From Actinocorallia sp. API 0066 (GTDB lineage Bacteria > Actinomycetota > Actinomycetes > Streptosporangiales > Streptosporangiaceae): a DNA stretch of 64,000 bases. A program made the translations under genes and the position numbers. The stretch spans positions 166,500 through 230,499 of the forward strand of contig NZ_JAJLQY010000012.1 of the NCBI RefSeq assembly GCF_020991275.1, in the 5' to 3' direction. The notes under the pieces are model-generated. The model did no database searches. It worked only from the letters and a program-made list of their open reading frames with translations, and was not told the origin of the DNA. Below, piece after piece: positions 1 to 7,489 of this stretch. How positions within the stretch are numbered: position 1 is the first letter of the stretch; every line of letters starts with the position of its first letter.

Positions 1-1
1 C

Positions 2-724
2 TTCATGGACAACCTGCGCCACGCCGCCACGGCCTACACGATCCGGGAGATGGCGGAGATCTCGCGCAGGCCGCACACGATCATCATGTCGGTCCTGTAC
101 ATCGGCACCTTCGGCTCGTTCATCGGCTACTCGTTCTCCTTCGGTGTGCTCATCAAGAACCAGTTCCCGGAGATCAACGCGGCGCACTACATCTGGCTGG
201 GCGCGCTGGTCGGCTCGGTGGCGCGTCCGCTCGGCGGACTGCTCGCCGACAGGCTCGGCGGCGCGAAGGTGACGTTCTGGAACTTCCTGGCGATGGGCAT
301 CGGCATCGTCGTCGTCTGGTTCGCGGTGGACGCCGGAAGCTGGGCGATGTTCCTGGGCGCGTTCCTCCTGGTCTTCGTCACCACCGGCCTGGGCAACGGC
401 TCGACCTACAAGATGATCCCGGCGATCTTCAAGCACAAGGCGCTTGAGGGCGTGGACACCTCCGACGCCGACGCCGTCACCACCGCGCTCGGCCCGGCCC
501 GCCGCGCCGCCGCCGCCGCGATCGGCATCTCCTCCGCCGTCGGCGCCTTCGGCGGGGTGCTCATCCAGCAGACCTTCCGGATCTCGCTGGAGGAGACCAA
601 GAGCATCGCCGCCGCCCTGGTCATCCTGGCCGGCTTCTACGCGGTCTGCGTGGTGCTCACCTGGGCGTCCTACCTGCGCAAGACCGGACCCGGCAACGTG
701 AGCCTCGCGGACGCCGGCGTGTGA
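2..724 (+). CDS. NarK-type nitrate/nitrite MFS transporter, C-terminal part (5' truncated by window edge)
   Basis: An integral membrane carrier of the major facilitator superfamily, probably exchanging or importing nitrate/nitrite. The frame is open to the window edge, so the Met at base 5 need not be the start. About 240 residues remain, holding five or six hydrophobic spans. The glycine-rich segments GSFIGYSFSFGVLIK (residue 36 on, counting that Met as 1), ARPLGGLLADRLGG (about 73-86) and GLGNGSTYKMIP (about 127-138) resemble the nitrate-signature and inter-helix loops of NarK/NasA proteins. The C-terminus is a short polar tail after the last helix. It is followed by a strong terminator hairpin, so it ends its transcription unit. 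The family is fairly certain; substrate direction is not visible. Confidence 0.8.
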   Translation, partial: FMDNLRHAATAYTIREMAEISRRPHTIIMSVLYIGTFGSFIGYSFSFGVLIKNQFPEINAAHYIWLGALVGSVARPLGGLLADRLGGAKVTFWNFLAMGIGIVVVWFAVDAGSWAMFLGAFLLVFVTTGLGNGSTYKMIPAIFKHKALEGVDTSDADAVTTALGPARRAAAAAIGISSAVGAFGGVLIQQTFRISLEETKSIAAALVILAGFYAVCVVLTWASYLRKTGPGNVSLADAGV

Positions 725-761
725 CGTCCGGCGGCGCGGGGCGACGCGCGCGGCACGGACG

Positions 762-795
762 AGGCCCCCGGGAACGCCGCACCCCGGGGGCCTTC
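762..795 (+). terminator. Rho-independent-like terminator after the nitrate transporter
   Basis: A perfect 11-bp GC-rich stem (AGGCCCCCGGG at 762-772 with its complement at 783-793), a 10-nt loop and a short TT tail. It lies 38 bp after the stop codon. Confidence 0.75.
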
Positions 796-876
796 CCCTG
801 TCCGAAGACAAAGCCGGAGACAAACCGGAGGGAGATTACGCCCCAGGCGGGCTATGCTTCCTTCTGCTTCACACAG

Positions 877-950
877 CGGGCTGTAGCGCAGTTTGGCAGC
901 GCGGGGCATTTGGGGTGCTCAGGTCGCCGGTTCAAATCCGGCCAGCCCGA
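877..950 (+). tRNA. tRNA-Pro, anticodon TGG
   Basis: A 74-nt cloverleaf. The acceptor stem CGGGCTG (877-883) pairs with CAGCCCG (943-949) and the discriminator base is A950. The D stem is GCGC/GCGC (886-889, 899-902). The anticodon stem 904-908/916-920 has one G-T pair and encloses the loop TTTGGGG, giving anticodon TGG at 911-913. The T arm is GCCGG-TTCAAAT-CCGGC. CCA is not encoded. TATGCT at 853-858 could be the -10 of its promoter. Confidence 0.95.
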
Positions 951-1163
951 CACGGTGTGCGGGGGCGGACGGGCGGGATGTCCGACGCCCCCGCCCTGGG
1001 CGTCACGTCCGGTGGCCCCGACCCCCTAGACTTGACGCCGCACAGGCATGTGTTGCCGCCCGAATCGATCGAGTGAGAGACCGGCGGCCGCTCGCGCCGC
1101 GCGGGGCGAGGTCCTGCGGCGTGCCGAGCCGTGTGTACCGCCGGATCAAGGAGACCTGCCCCA

Positions 1164-2567
1164 GTGAAGACCGCTGTCGAGGAGCTGACCCCGACCCGGG
1201 TGAAGCTCACCATCGAAGTTCCGTTCGAAGAGCTCAAGCCGAGCCTCGACAAGGCTTACAAGGAGCTCGCCAAGCAGGTGCGGCTCAAGGGCTTCCGCCC
1301 GGGCAAGGCCCCCGCCGCCCTCATCGACCAGTACGTCGGCCGTGGCGCGGTGCTGCAGGAGGCCGTCAACGACGCGCTGCCCGGCCTGTACGGCGCGGCC
1401 ATCGAGGAGCAGGAACTCTTCGTCCTGTCGCAGCCCGAGGTCGAGGTGACCCGGCTGGACGACGGCAAGGAGCTGGAGTTCACCGCCGAGGTGGACATCC
1501 GCCCGTCCTTCGAGGTGCCCGAGTACGACGGCCTGCCGGTGACGGTCGACGAGGCCGTGGTGACCGACGAGGAGATCGCGCAGACCCTCGACAACCTCCG
1601 CGACCGGTTCGCGACCCTGACCGTCGTCGAGCGCGCGGCCGCCGAGAAGGACACCGTCACGATCGACCTCGCGGTCCAGATCGACGGCACGGACGTCGAG
1701 GACGCGGCCACCAAGGGCTTCACCTACGAGGTGGGCTCCGAGGGCGCCGTCGAGGGCCTGAACGACGCGGTGACGGGCCTGTCGGTGGGCGAGTCCAAGA
1801 CCTTCAAGTCCACCCTCCCGGCCGGTGAGCGCGCCGGTGAAGAGGCGGATGTGACGGTCACCGTCCAGGCGGTGAAGGTCAAGGAGCTGCCCGAGGCCGA
1901 CGACGAGTTCGCCCAGCTCGCCTCGGAGTTCGACACGGTCGAGGAGCTGCGCGAGGACGTGCGCAAGCGCCTGGACCGGCAGAAGAAGCTGAACCAGCTC
2001 TCCCAGGCGCGTGACAACGCGCTGGAGGCGCTGTTGGAGAAGGTCGAGATCCCGCTGCCGGACAGCGTGGTGGAGACGGAGCTGAAGCGCCGTAACGAGC
2101 AGCTCGACCAGCAGCTCACCTACTCGGGCCTGACCCGCGAGTCCTACCTGGCGGAGGAGGGCAAGACGGCCGAGGAGTTCGAGGCCGAGCTCGCCGACGC
2201 CGCCGGCAAGGCCGTCAAGGGTGGCTTCATCCTCGACCAGTTGGCCCTCGACGAGGAGCTGGGCGTCGAGAACGAGGAGCTCAGCGAGTACGTGGTGAGC
2301 CAGGCCATGCAGATGGGTCTGCCGCCGCAGCAGCTCGCGCAGTTCCTGACCGAGAACAACCAGATCCCGGCGCTGGTCGCCGAGGTGCTGCGGTCCAAGG
2401 CGCTGAACCTCGTGGTCGAGCATGTCAAGATCACGGACTCGGCGGGCAACGAGCTCGACGTCGAGCGGCTCCGCCGCCAGATCGACGGCGAGAGCGAGCA
2501 GGCCGAGGACGCCGAGGGCGCTGACGACGAGGCCGCGGAGAAGAAGGAAGAGTCCGCCGCCGAGTAG
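1164..2567 (+). CDS. tig: Trigger factor, ribosome-associated chaperone / peptidyl-prolyl isomerase
   Basis: Binds the ribosome near the exit tunnel and assists folding of nascent chains. The GTG at 1164 is chosen because AAGGAG lies 10 nt upstream (1148-1153) and translation from it begins with the family's usual opening ([19 protein letters not shown]); the frame is open further upstream. 467 aa. Order: N-terminal ribosome-binding domain with the signature loop [12 protein letters not shown] near residues 45-56, a central FKBP-type PPIase domain (about 150-240), a long helical C-terminal chaperone domain, and an acidic tail ending [10 protein letters not shown]. The stop is followed at once by further in-frame or near-frame stops (TAGTAATAA). 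It lies immediately upstream of clpP1-clpP2-clpX, the standard arrangement linking folding and proteolysis. A TAGACT at 1027-1032 is a possible -10 in the 213-bp gap after tRNA-Pro. Confidence 0.97.
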   Translation: MKTAVEELTPTRVKLTIEVPFEELKPSLDKAYKELAKQVRLKGFRPGKAPAALIDQYVGRGAVLQEAVNDALPGLYGAAIEEQELFVLSQPEVEVTRLDDGKELEFTAEVDIRPSFEVPEYDGLPVTVDEAVVTDEEIAQTLDNLRDRFATLTVVERAAAEKDTVTIDLAVQIDGTDVEDAATKGFTYEVGSEGAVEGLNDAVTGLSVGESKTFKSTLPAGERAGEEADVTVTVQAVKVKELPEADDEFAQLASEFDTVEELREDVRKRLDRQKKLNQLSQARDNALEALLEKVEIPLPDSVVETELKRRNEQLDQQLTYSGLTRESYLAEEGKTAEEFEAELADAAGKAVKGGFILDQLALDEELGVENEELSEYVVSQAMQMGLPPQQLAQFLTENNQIPALVAEVLRSKALNLVVEHVKITDSAGNELDVERLRRQIDGESEQAEDAEGADDEAAEKKEESAAE

Positions 2568-2589
2568 TAATAAGTCCGAAAAGTCCGAT

Positions 2590-2624
2590 ACGCCCCGCGA
2601 GTCAGGTAATGGCGCGCGGGGCGT
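2590..2624 (+). terminator. Hairpin between tig and clpP1
   Basis: A perfect 10-bp stem (ACGCCCCGCG at 2590-2599 with CGCGGGGCGT at 2615-2624) and a 15-nt loop, 22 bp after tig. There is no real T tract, so it may terminate weakly or merely separate the tig and clp transcripts. Confidence 0.5.
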
Positions 2625-2681
2625 GTCTATTCCCGCCCTGTTCGCTCCCGGCCAAACCCAAGGATGGCAAAAGTCCGGAGG

Positions 2682-2698
2682 GTACGCCCCCAGCGAAA
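2682..2698 (+). promoter_or_regulatory. Candidate ClgR box and -10 element upstream of clpP1P2
   Basis: TACGCCCCCAGCGAAA contains CGC-N5-GCG followed by AAA (CGC 2685-2687, GCG 2693-2695). This is the core of the actinobacterial ClgR operator, with one expected internal A replaced by C. A TAGTGT hexamer at 2737-2742 could be the clpP1 -10, which would put the box at an activator distance. ClgR is known to activate clpP1P2 in Corynebacterium, Streptomyces and Mycobacterium; use of this site here is inferred. Confidence 0.5.
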
Positions 2699-2795
2699 AG
2701 GACCCCCGTATGGCGTGACCCCGCGGCGCGGCGCGTTAGTGTCCAAGCATCCGAATGTTCAGGTCCTGAACGCCAGACACCTACGGAGGAACAGG

Positions 2796-3428
2796 GTGAG
2801 CAAGCCTCCGACCTTCCACGAGCCGGTCGTCGCCCGCGAGGGGAGCATGCCCGCGATCATGGCCCAGGAGGCACTGCACCAGCAGCTCCTGCGCAAGCGG
2901 ATCGTGGTGCTCGGCCAGCAGGTGGACGACGACATCGCCAACCGCCTGTGCGCCGAGCTGCTGCTGCTTTCGGCCGAGGACGGCAAGCGCGACATCACGT
3001 TCTACATCAACTCCCCGGGCGGCTCCGTCACGGCCGGCATGGCGATCTACGACATCATGGAGTACGTGCCCAACGACATCGTGACCGTGGGCATGGGCCT
3101 GGCGGCGTCGATGGGTCAGTTCCTGCTGTGCGCGGGCACGCCGGGCAAGCGCTACGCCCTCCCGCACGCGCGGATCATGATGCACCAGCCGTCCGGCGGC
3201 ATCGGCGGCACCGCCTCGGACATCAAGATCCAGGCCGAGCAGATGCTCTACGTCAAGAGCACGCTGGCCGAGCGCATCGCCTTCCACACCGGTCAGACCG
3301 TCGAGCAGATCACCACCGACTCCGACCGCGACCGCTGGTTCACCGCTGACGAGGCGCGGGCCTACGGCCTGGTGGACCACGTGATCACCAGCGCCACCGA
3401 GGTCCCCTCCGAGGGCCCGGTCTCTTGA
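2796..3428 (+). CDS. clpP1: ATP-dependent Clp protease proteolytic subunit 1
   Basis: Serine peptidase subunit of the tetradecameric Clp barrel; in actinobacteria it forms a mixed complex with ClpP2. The GTG at 2796 has a strong GGAGGA site (2785-2790) and gives 210 aa, normal for the family; the frame is open further upstream but that extension is not ClpP-like. The catalytic triad is visible: Ser105 in GLAASMGQ, His130 in [11 protein letters not shown], and Asp179 in [13 protein letters not shown]. The head-domain core [17 protein letters not shown] precedes the Ser. The next gene, clpP2, begins 20 bp downstream, and clpX follows. Confidence 0.96.
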   Translation: MSKPPTFHEPVVAREGSMPAIMAQEALHQQLLRKRIVVLGQQVDDDIANRLCAELLLLSAEDGKRDITFYINSPGGSVTAGMAIYDIMEYVPNDIVTVGMGLAASMGQFLLCAGTPGKRYALPHARIMMHQPSGGIGGTASDIKIQAEQMLYVKSTLAERIAFHTGQTVEQITTDSDRDRWFTADEARAYGLVDHVITSATEVPSEGPVS

Positions 3429-3448
3429 TGAGGGAGAGGAACCGCCAC

Positions 3449-4099
3449 ATGGACATCCGCGCGGGCGGCGTGCAGCCGGTCGACAGCCGCTACATCATCC
3501 CGTCCTTCGTCGAGCGCACGGCGTACGGCGTCAAGGAGATGAACCCGTACAACAAGCTCTTCGAGGAGCGCATCATCTTCCTCGGGGTGCAGATCGACGA
3601 CGCGTCCGCCAACGACGTCATGGCGCAGCTGCTGACCCTGGAGTCCATCGACCCGGACCGGGACATCAGCATCTACATCAACTCTCCCGGTGGCTCGTTC
3701 ACGGCCATGACGGCCATCTACGACACGATGCAGTTCGTCAAGCCGGACATCCAGACCGTCTGCATCGGCCAGGCCGCCTCCGCGGCCGCCGTGCTGCTGT
3801 CGGCCGGGACGCCGGGCAAGCGCGCCGCGCTGCCGCACGCCCGCATCCTGATCCACCAGCCCGCCACCGAGGGCACCTACGGCCAGGGTTCGGACATCGA
3901 GATCCAGGCGCGCGAGATCATGCGGATCCGCGAGCAGTTGGAGACGATCCTCGCCCGGCACAGCGGTAAGGCCGTCGAAGACGTCCGTCAGGACATCGAG
4001 CGCGACAAGATCCTCACCGCGGACGAGGCCAAGGTCTACGGTCTGATCGACGACGTCTTCGTCAGCAAGAAGCGCCGAGTGGAGGTAGTGTCTTCGTAA
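3449..4099 (+). CDS. clpP2: ATP-dependent Clp protease proteolytic subunit 2
   Basis: Second ClpP paralogue of the actinobacterial ClpP1P2 peptidase. The ATG at 3449 is preferred: it has GGGAGAGG 9 nt upstream, whereas the in-frame ATG at 3425 overlaps the clpP1 stop and lacks a good ribosome site. 216 aa. Triad: Ser111 ([10 protein letters not shown]), His136 (ARILIHQPA), Asp186 ([13 protein letters not shown]). It carries [17 protein letters not shown] just before the active-site region. The protein ends in a basic tail ([10 protein letters not shown]). The 174 bp to clpX include GC-rich partial inverted repeats but no clear terminator, so clpX may be partly co-transcribed. Confidence 0.96.
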   Translation: MDIRAGGVQPVDSRYIIPSFVERTAYGVKEMNPYNKLFEERIIFLGVQIDDASANDVMAQLLTLESIDPDRDISIYINSPGGSFTAMTAIYDTMQFVKPDIQTVCIGQAASAAAVLLSAGTPGKRAALPHARILIHQPATEGTYGQGSDIEIQAREIMRIREQLETILARHSGKAVEDVRQDIERDKILTADEAKVYGLIDDVFVSKKRRVEVVSS

Positions 4100-4273
4100 G
4101 ACGGCGCTAAGTTCGGGCACCCCCCGGCTTCGTGGCCACGGCCCCGGAGGCGGGGGATGTGACCCGGCGCCCCGGAGACGGTACCGTCGAAGCAGCCTCT
4201 GCTCGATGGCCCGCGAGGGAGACTCCCGCGGTCCACCGGGTCCCAGGCGGCCCCATGAAAAGGAGACAACCGG

Positions 4274-5545
4274 GTGGCACGCATCGGTGACGGTGGTGAC
4301 CTGCTGAAGTGTTCCTTCTGCGGTAAGTCCCAGAAGCAGGTCAAGAAGCTCATCGCGGGCCCGGGTGTATACATCTGCGACGAGTGCATCGATCTCTGCA
4401 ACGAGATCATCGAGGAGGAGCTCTCGGAGAGCTCGGACCTCAAGTGGGACTCCCTGCCCAAGCCGCGCGAGATCTACGAGTTCCTCGACGGCTACGTCAT
4501 CGGGCAGGAGAAGGCCAAGAAGGCGCTGAGCGTCGCGGTCTACAACCACTACAAGCGGATCCAGTCCGGGGAGTCCCGGGACGACGGGGTCGAGCTGGCC
4601 AAGTCGAACATCCTGTTGCTCGGCCCGACCGGATCCGGCAAGACCCTCCTCGCGCAGACGCTCGCGAAGCTGCTGAACGTGCCGTTCGCGATCGCGGACG
4701 CCACGGCCCTGACCGAGGCCGGCTATGTCGGCGAAGACGTCGAGAACATCCTGCTGAAGCTCATCCAGGCCGCGGATTACGACGTCAAGAAGGCCGAGAC
4801 CGGCATTATCTACATCGACGAGGTCGACAAGATCGCCCGCAAGAGCGAGAACCCGTCGATCACCCGCGACGTGTCGGGTGAGGGCGTGCAGCAGGCCCTG
4901 CTGAAGATCCTGGAGGGCACCACCGCCTCGGTGCCGCCGCAGGGCGGGCGCAAGCACCCGCATCAGGAGTTCATCCAGATCGACACGACGAACGTGCTGT
5001 TCATCTGCGGCGGCGCGTTCTCCGGCCTCGAGAAGATCATCGAGGCCCGGGTGGGCAAGCAGGGCATGGGCTTCGGCGCGGTCATCCGCTCGAAGGTGGA
5101 CTTCACCAAGAACACCGACGTGTTCGCCGAGGTCATGCCGGAGGACCTGCTGAAGTTCGGGATGATCCCCGAGTTCGTGGGCCGGCTGCCGATCATCACC
5201 AGCGCGCACAACCTCGACCGGGACGCGCTCATCAACATCCTGACCGAGCCGAAGAACGCGCTGATCAAGCAGTACCGGCGGCTGTTCGAGCTGGACGGGG
5301 TGGAGCTGGAGTTCACCGACGACGCGCTTGAGGCCGTCGCCGACCAGGCGATCCTGCGCGGCACCGGGGCCCGGGGCCTGCGCGCGATCCTGGAGGAGGT
5401 CCTCCTGTCGGTGATGTACGAGGTGCCGTCCCGGCAGGACGTCGCCCAGGTCGTCATCACCCGCGAGTCGGTGTTGGAGCACGTCAACCCGACGCTGATC
5501 CCGCGCGATCGCGGCAAGCGCGAGCCGCGCGAGAAGAGCGCCTGA
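4274..5545 (+). CDS. clpX: Clp protease ATP-binding subunit ClpX
   Basis: AAA+ unfoldase that delivers substrates to ClpP1P2. The GTG at 4274 follows AAAAGGAG (4258-4265). 423 aa, standard length. Zinc-binding domain: Cys13, Cys16, Cys35, Cys38. Walker A GPTGSGKT at 117-124, pore loop GYVG at 150-153, Walker B IDEVDK at 181-186. The second pore loop (RKH in [11 protein letters not shown]), sensor 1 and the sensor-2 helix GARGLRAI follow. The domain order is complete, with no insertion. A strong terminator lies 25 bp downstream, closing the clp block. Confidence 0.98.
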   Translation: MARIGDGGDLLKCSFCGKSQKQVKKLIAGPGVYICDECIDLCNEIIEEELSESSDLKWDSLPKPREIYEFLDGYVIGQEKAKKALSVAVYNHYKRIQSGESRDDGVELAKSNILLLGPTGSGKTLLAQTLAKLLNVPFAIADATALTEAGYVGEDVENILLKLIQAADYDVKKAETGIIYIDEVDKIARKSENPSITRDVSGEGVQQALLKILEGTTASVPPQGGRKHPHQEFIQIDTTNVLFICGGAFSGLEKIIEARVGKQGMGFGAVIRSKVDFTKNTDVFAEVMPEDLLKFGMIPEFVGRLPIITSAHNLDRDALINILTEPKNALIKQYRRLFELDGVELEFTDDALEAVADQAILRGTGARGLRAILEEVLLSVMYEVPSRQDVAQVVITRESVLEHVNPTLIPRDRGKREPREKSA

Positions 5546-5570
5546 CGCCGCGAGGCGCATCGGTGTGCGG

Positions 5571-5600
5571 AAGCCCGGCCGGTTCGGCCGGGCTTCTCCG
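5571..5600 (+). terminator. Terminator after clpX
   Basis: AAGCCCGGCC (5571-5580), loop GGTTC, then GGCCGGGCTT (5586-5595), a perfect 10-bp stem ending in TT. The flanking CGG/CCG can extend the base. Confidence 0.8.
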
Positions 5601-5671
5601 CTGTCCGGGGTCTGCGATTCGGCCGGAAAACGAGAGTCTCGGTGCGGCGATCACCGCTAAAGTTTCCCGCT

Positions 5672-7489
5672 ATGTCCGTTGATCAGCCGGGTGGGCACAC
5701 CTTCCAGGTCGACCTGCGGGGTCTGGTGGACCTGCTGTCGCACCATCTGTACTCAAGTCCCAGGGTGTACCTGCGGGAGCTGCTGCAGAACGCGGTGGAC
5801 GCCGTCACGGCACGCCGCGCGACGGAGCCGGACGCGCCCGCCGCGATCACCCTGACGCTGGACGGTTCCGGCCTGCGCGTTGACGATCCGGGCGTCGGGT
5901 TGACCGAGGCCGACGTGCACCGGTTCCTCGCGACGATCGGCAGGTCGTCCAAGCGGGACGAGATCGAGGGCGCGCGGCGCGAGTTCCTCGGCCAGTTCGG
6001 CATCGGCCTGCTCGCGTGTTTTACGGTGGCGGAGGAGATCAGGGTCGTCACCCGGTCGGCGCTCGATCCGGCGGCGCCCGCGGTCGAGTGGCGCGCGGCG
6101 TCCGACGGCACCTACGCGGTACGGCCCGCGCACCGGGACGAACCGGGCACAACCGTCCATCTGACGCCGCGTCCGGGCGCGGAGGAGTGGTTCACCACCC
6201 GCCGCGTGGTGGAGCTGGCCCGGGACTTCGGCTCGCTGCTGCCCTTCCCGGTGACGGTCGAGGCCGACGGCCGCACGGTGCCGATCACCGACGGCGGCGC
6301 GGTGTGGGACCGCGCGTACGCGTCCCCGGCCGAGCGCCGGGCGGCCCTGCTCGCCTACGGCGCCCGCACCCTCGGGTTCACCCCGCTCGACGTCGTCGAA
6401 CTGGACGTGCCGCTGGCGGGCGTGCGCGGCGCCGCGTTCGTGCTGCCGACCGCCGCGAACCCCTCCGACACCGGACGGCACCGGATCTACCTGAAGGGCA
6501 TGCTGCTCGGTGACGCCGTGCGGGGCCTGCTGCCGGAGTGGGCGTTCTTCGTCCGCTGCGTCATCGACACGGACACGCTGCGGCCCACCGCGTCCCGCGA
6601 GGGCCTGTACGAGGACGAGACCCTGGCGGCCGTCCGGGAGGCGCTGGGCGCCCGCCTGCGCGACTGGCTGACCGGCCTGGCCGCCCAGGACCCGGCGCGG
6701 CTCGGCAGGTTCCTCGCCGTGCACAGCCTCGGTGTGAAGGCGCTCGCCAGGCACGACACCGAGCTGTTGGCGATCATGCTGCCGTTCCTGCGTTTTGAGA
6801 CGACCGACGGGCCGGTGACGCTCGCCGAGTTCGCCCGCCGCCACCCCGTCGTGCACGTCGCGCCCTCGGTCGAGGAGTTCCGGCAGGTCGCCGCGATCGC
6901 CGCCGCGCAGGGCATCGGCGTGGTGAACGGCGGCTACACCTACGACCAGGAGCTCGTCGCGCGGCTGCCCGACGTGCTGCCGGGCGTCCAGGTGGCGGAG
7001 CTGGCCGCCGACGTCGTCACCGCCGCGCTGGACGCGGTCCCGGCGGCGGAGGAGCTGGCGCTCGCGCCGTTCCTGGCCGCCGCCCGCGCCGCGCTCGACC
7101 CGCTGGCCTGCGACGTCGTGTTGCGCGCGTTCGAGCCCGCGTCCGTCTCGGCGCTGCACCTGGACTCGCGGGACGCGCGCGGCGAGCGGGCGCGGGCCGA
7201 CCTGGAGGCCGAGTCCGACGACCTGTGGGCGGAGATCCTGGGCGCGCTGAAGTCCAGTGAGCCGCGCACCACGCTCGTGCTCAACCACCGCAGCCCCGCC
7301 GTGCGGCGGCTCGCCGCGCTCACCGACCGGGCGCTGCTGACGGCGGCCGTCGAGGCGCTGTACGCGCAGGCGCTGCTGATGGCGGGCCGCCCGCTGCGCC
7401 CGGCGGACCTGGCGCTGGTGAACCGGGCGTTCGACGCGCTGCTCGGCTGGGCCGCGCGCACCGGCGGATCGGACGGAGAGGGCGCATGA
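5672..7489 (+). CDS. Hsp90-family (HtpG-like) ATPase
   Basis: GHKL ATPase with Hsp90 architecture, 605 aa from the ATG at 5672; the frame stays open 30 bp upstream, but the Hsp90-like sequence starts here. Bergerat-fold motifs are present: RELLQNAVDA (35-44, Glu/Asn box), DDPGVGLTEAD (71-81, nucleotide-binding DxGxG) and the GQFGIGLLACF lid/glycine motif (107-117), then GTTVHL. The middle domain keeps the LPEWAFFVRCVIDTD and TASREGLYED blocks typical of HtpG. Beyond that the sequence is divergent, and there is no MEEVD-like tail (it ends SDGEGA). TAAAGT at 5658-5663 sits where a -10 for leaderless transcription would be. The next gene overlaps its stop by 4 bp (ATGA), so the two are co-translated. 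It is a divergent paralogue type rather than canonical HtpG. Confidence 0.85.
   Translation: MSVDQPGGHTFQVDLRGLVDLLSHHLYSSPRVYLRELLQNAVDAVTARRATEPDAPAAITLTLDGSGLRVDDPGVGLTEADVHRFLATIGRSSKRDEIEGARREFLGQFGIGLLACFTVAEEIRVVTRSALDPAAPAVEWRAASDGTYAVRPAHRDEPGTTVHLTPRPGAEEWFTTRRVVELARDFGSLLPFPVTVEADGRTVPITDGGAVWDRAYASPAERRAALLAYGARTLGFTPLDVVELDVPLAGVRGAAFVLPTAANPSDTGRHRIYLKGMLLGDAVRGLLPEWAFFVRCVIDTDTLRPTASREGLYEDETLAAVREALGARLRDWLTGLAAQDPARLGRFLAVHSLGVKALARHDTELLAIMLPFLRFETTDGPVTLAEFARRHPVVHVAPSVEEFRQVAAIAAAQGIGVVNGGYTYDQELVARLPDVLPGVQVAELAADVVTAALDAVPAAEELALAPFLAAARAALDPLACDVVLRAFEPASVSALHLDSRDARGERARADLEAESDDLWAEILGALKSSEPRTTLVLNHRSPAVRRLAALTDRALLTAAVEALYAQALLMAGRPLRPADLALVNRAFDALLGWAARTGGSDGEGA

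Noticed and set aside
3362..5560. 732-codon minus-strand frame opposite clpP2 and clpX
   Set aside because: The plus-strand genes are certain; the product has no recognisable domain.
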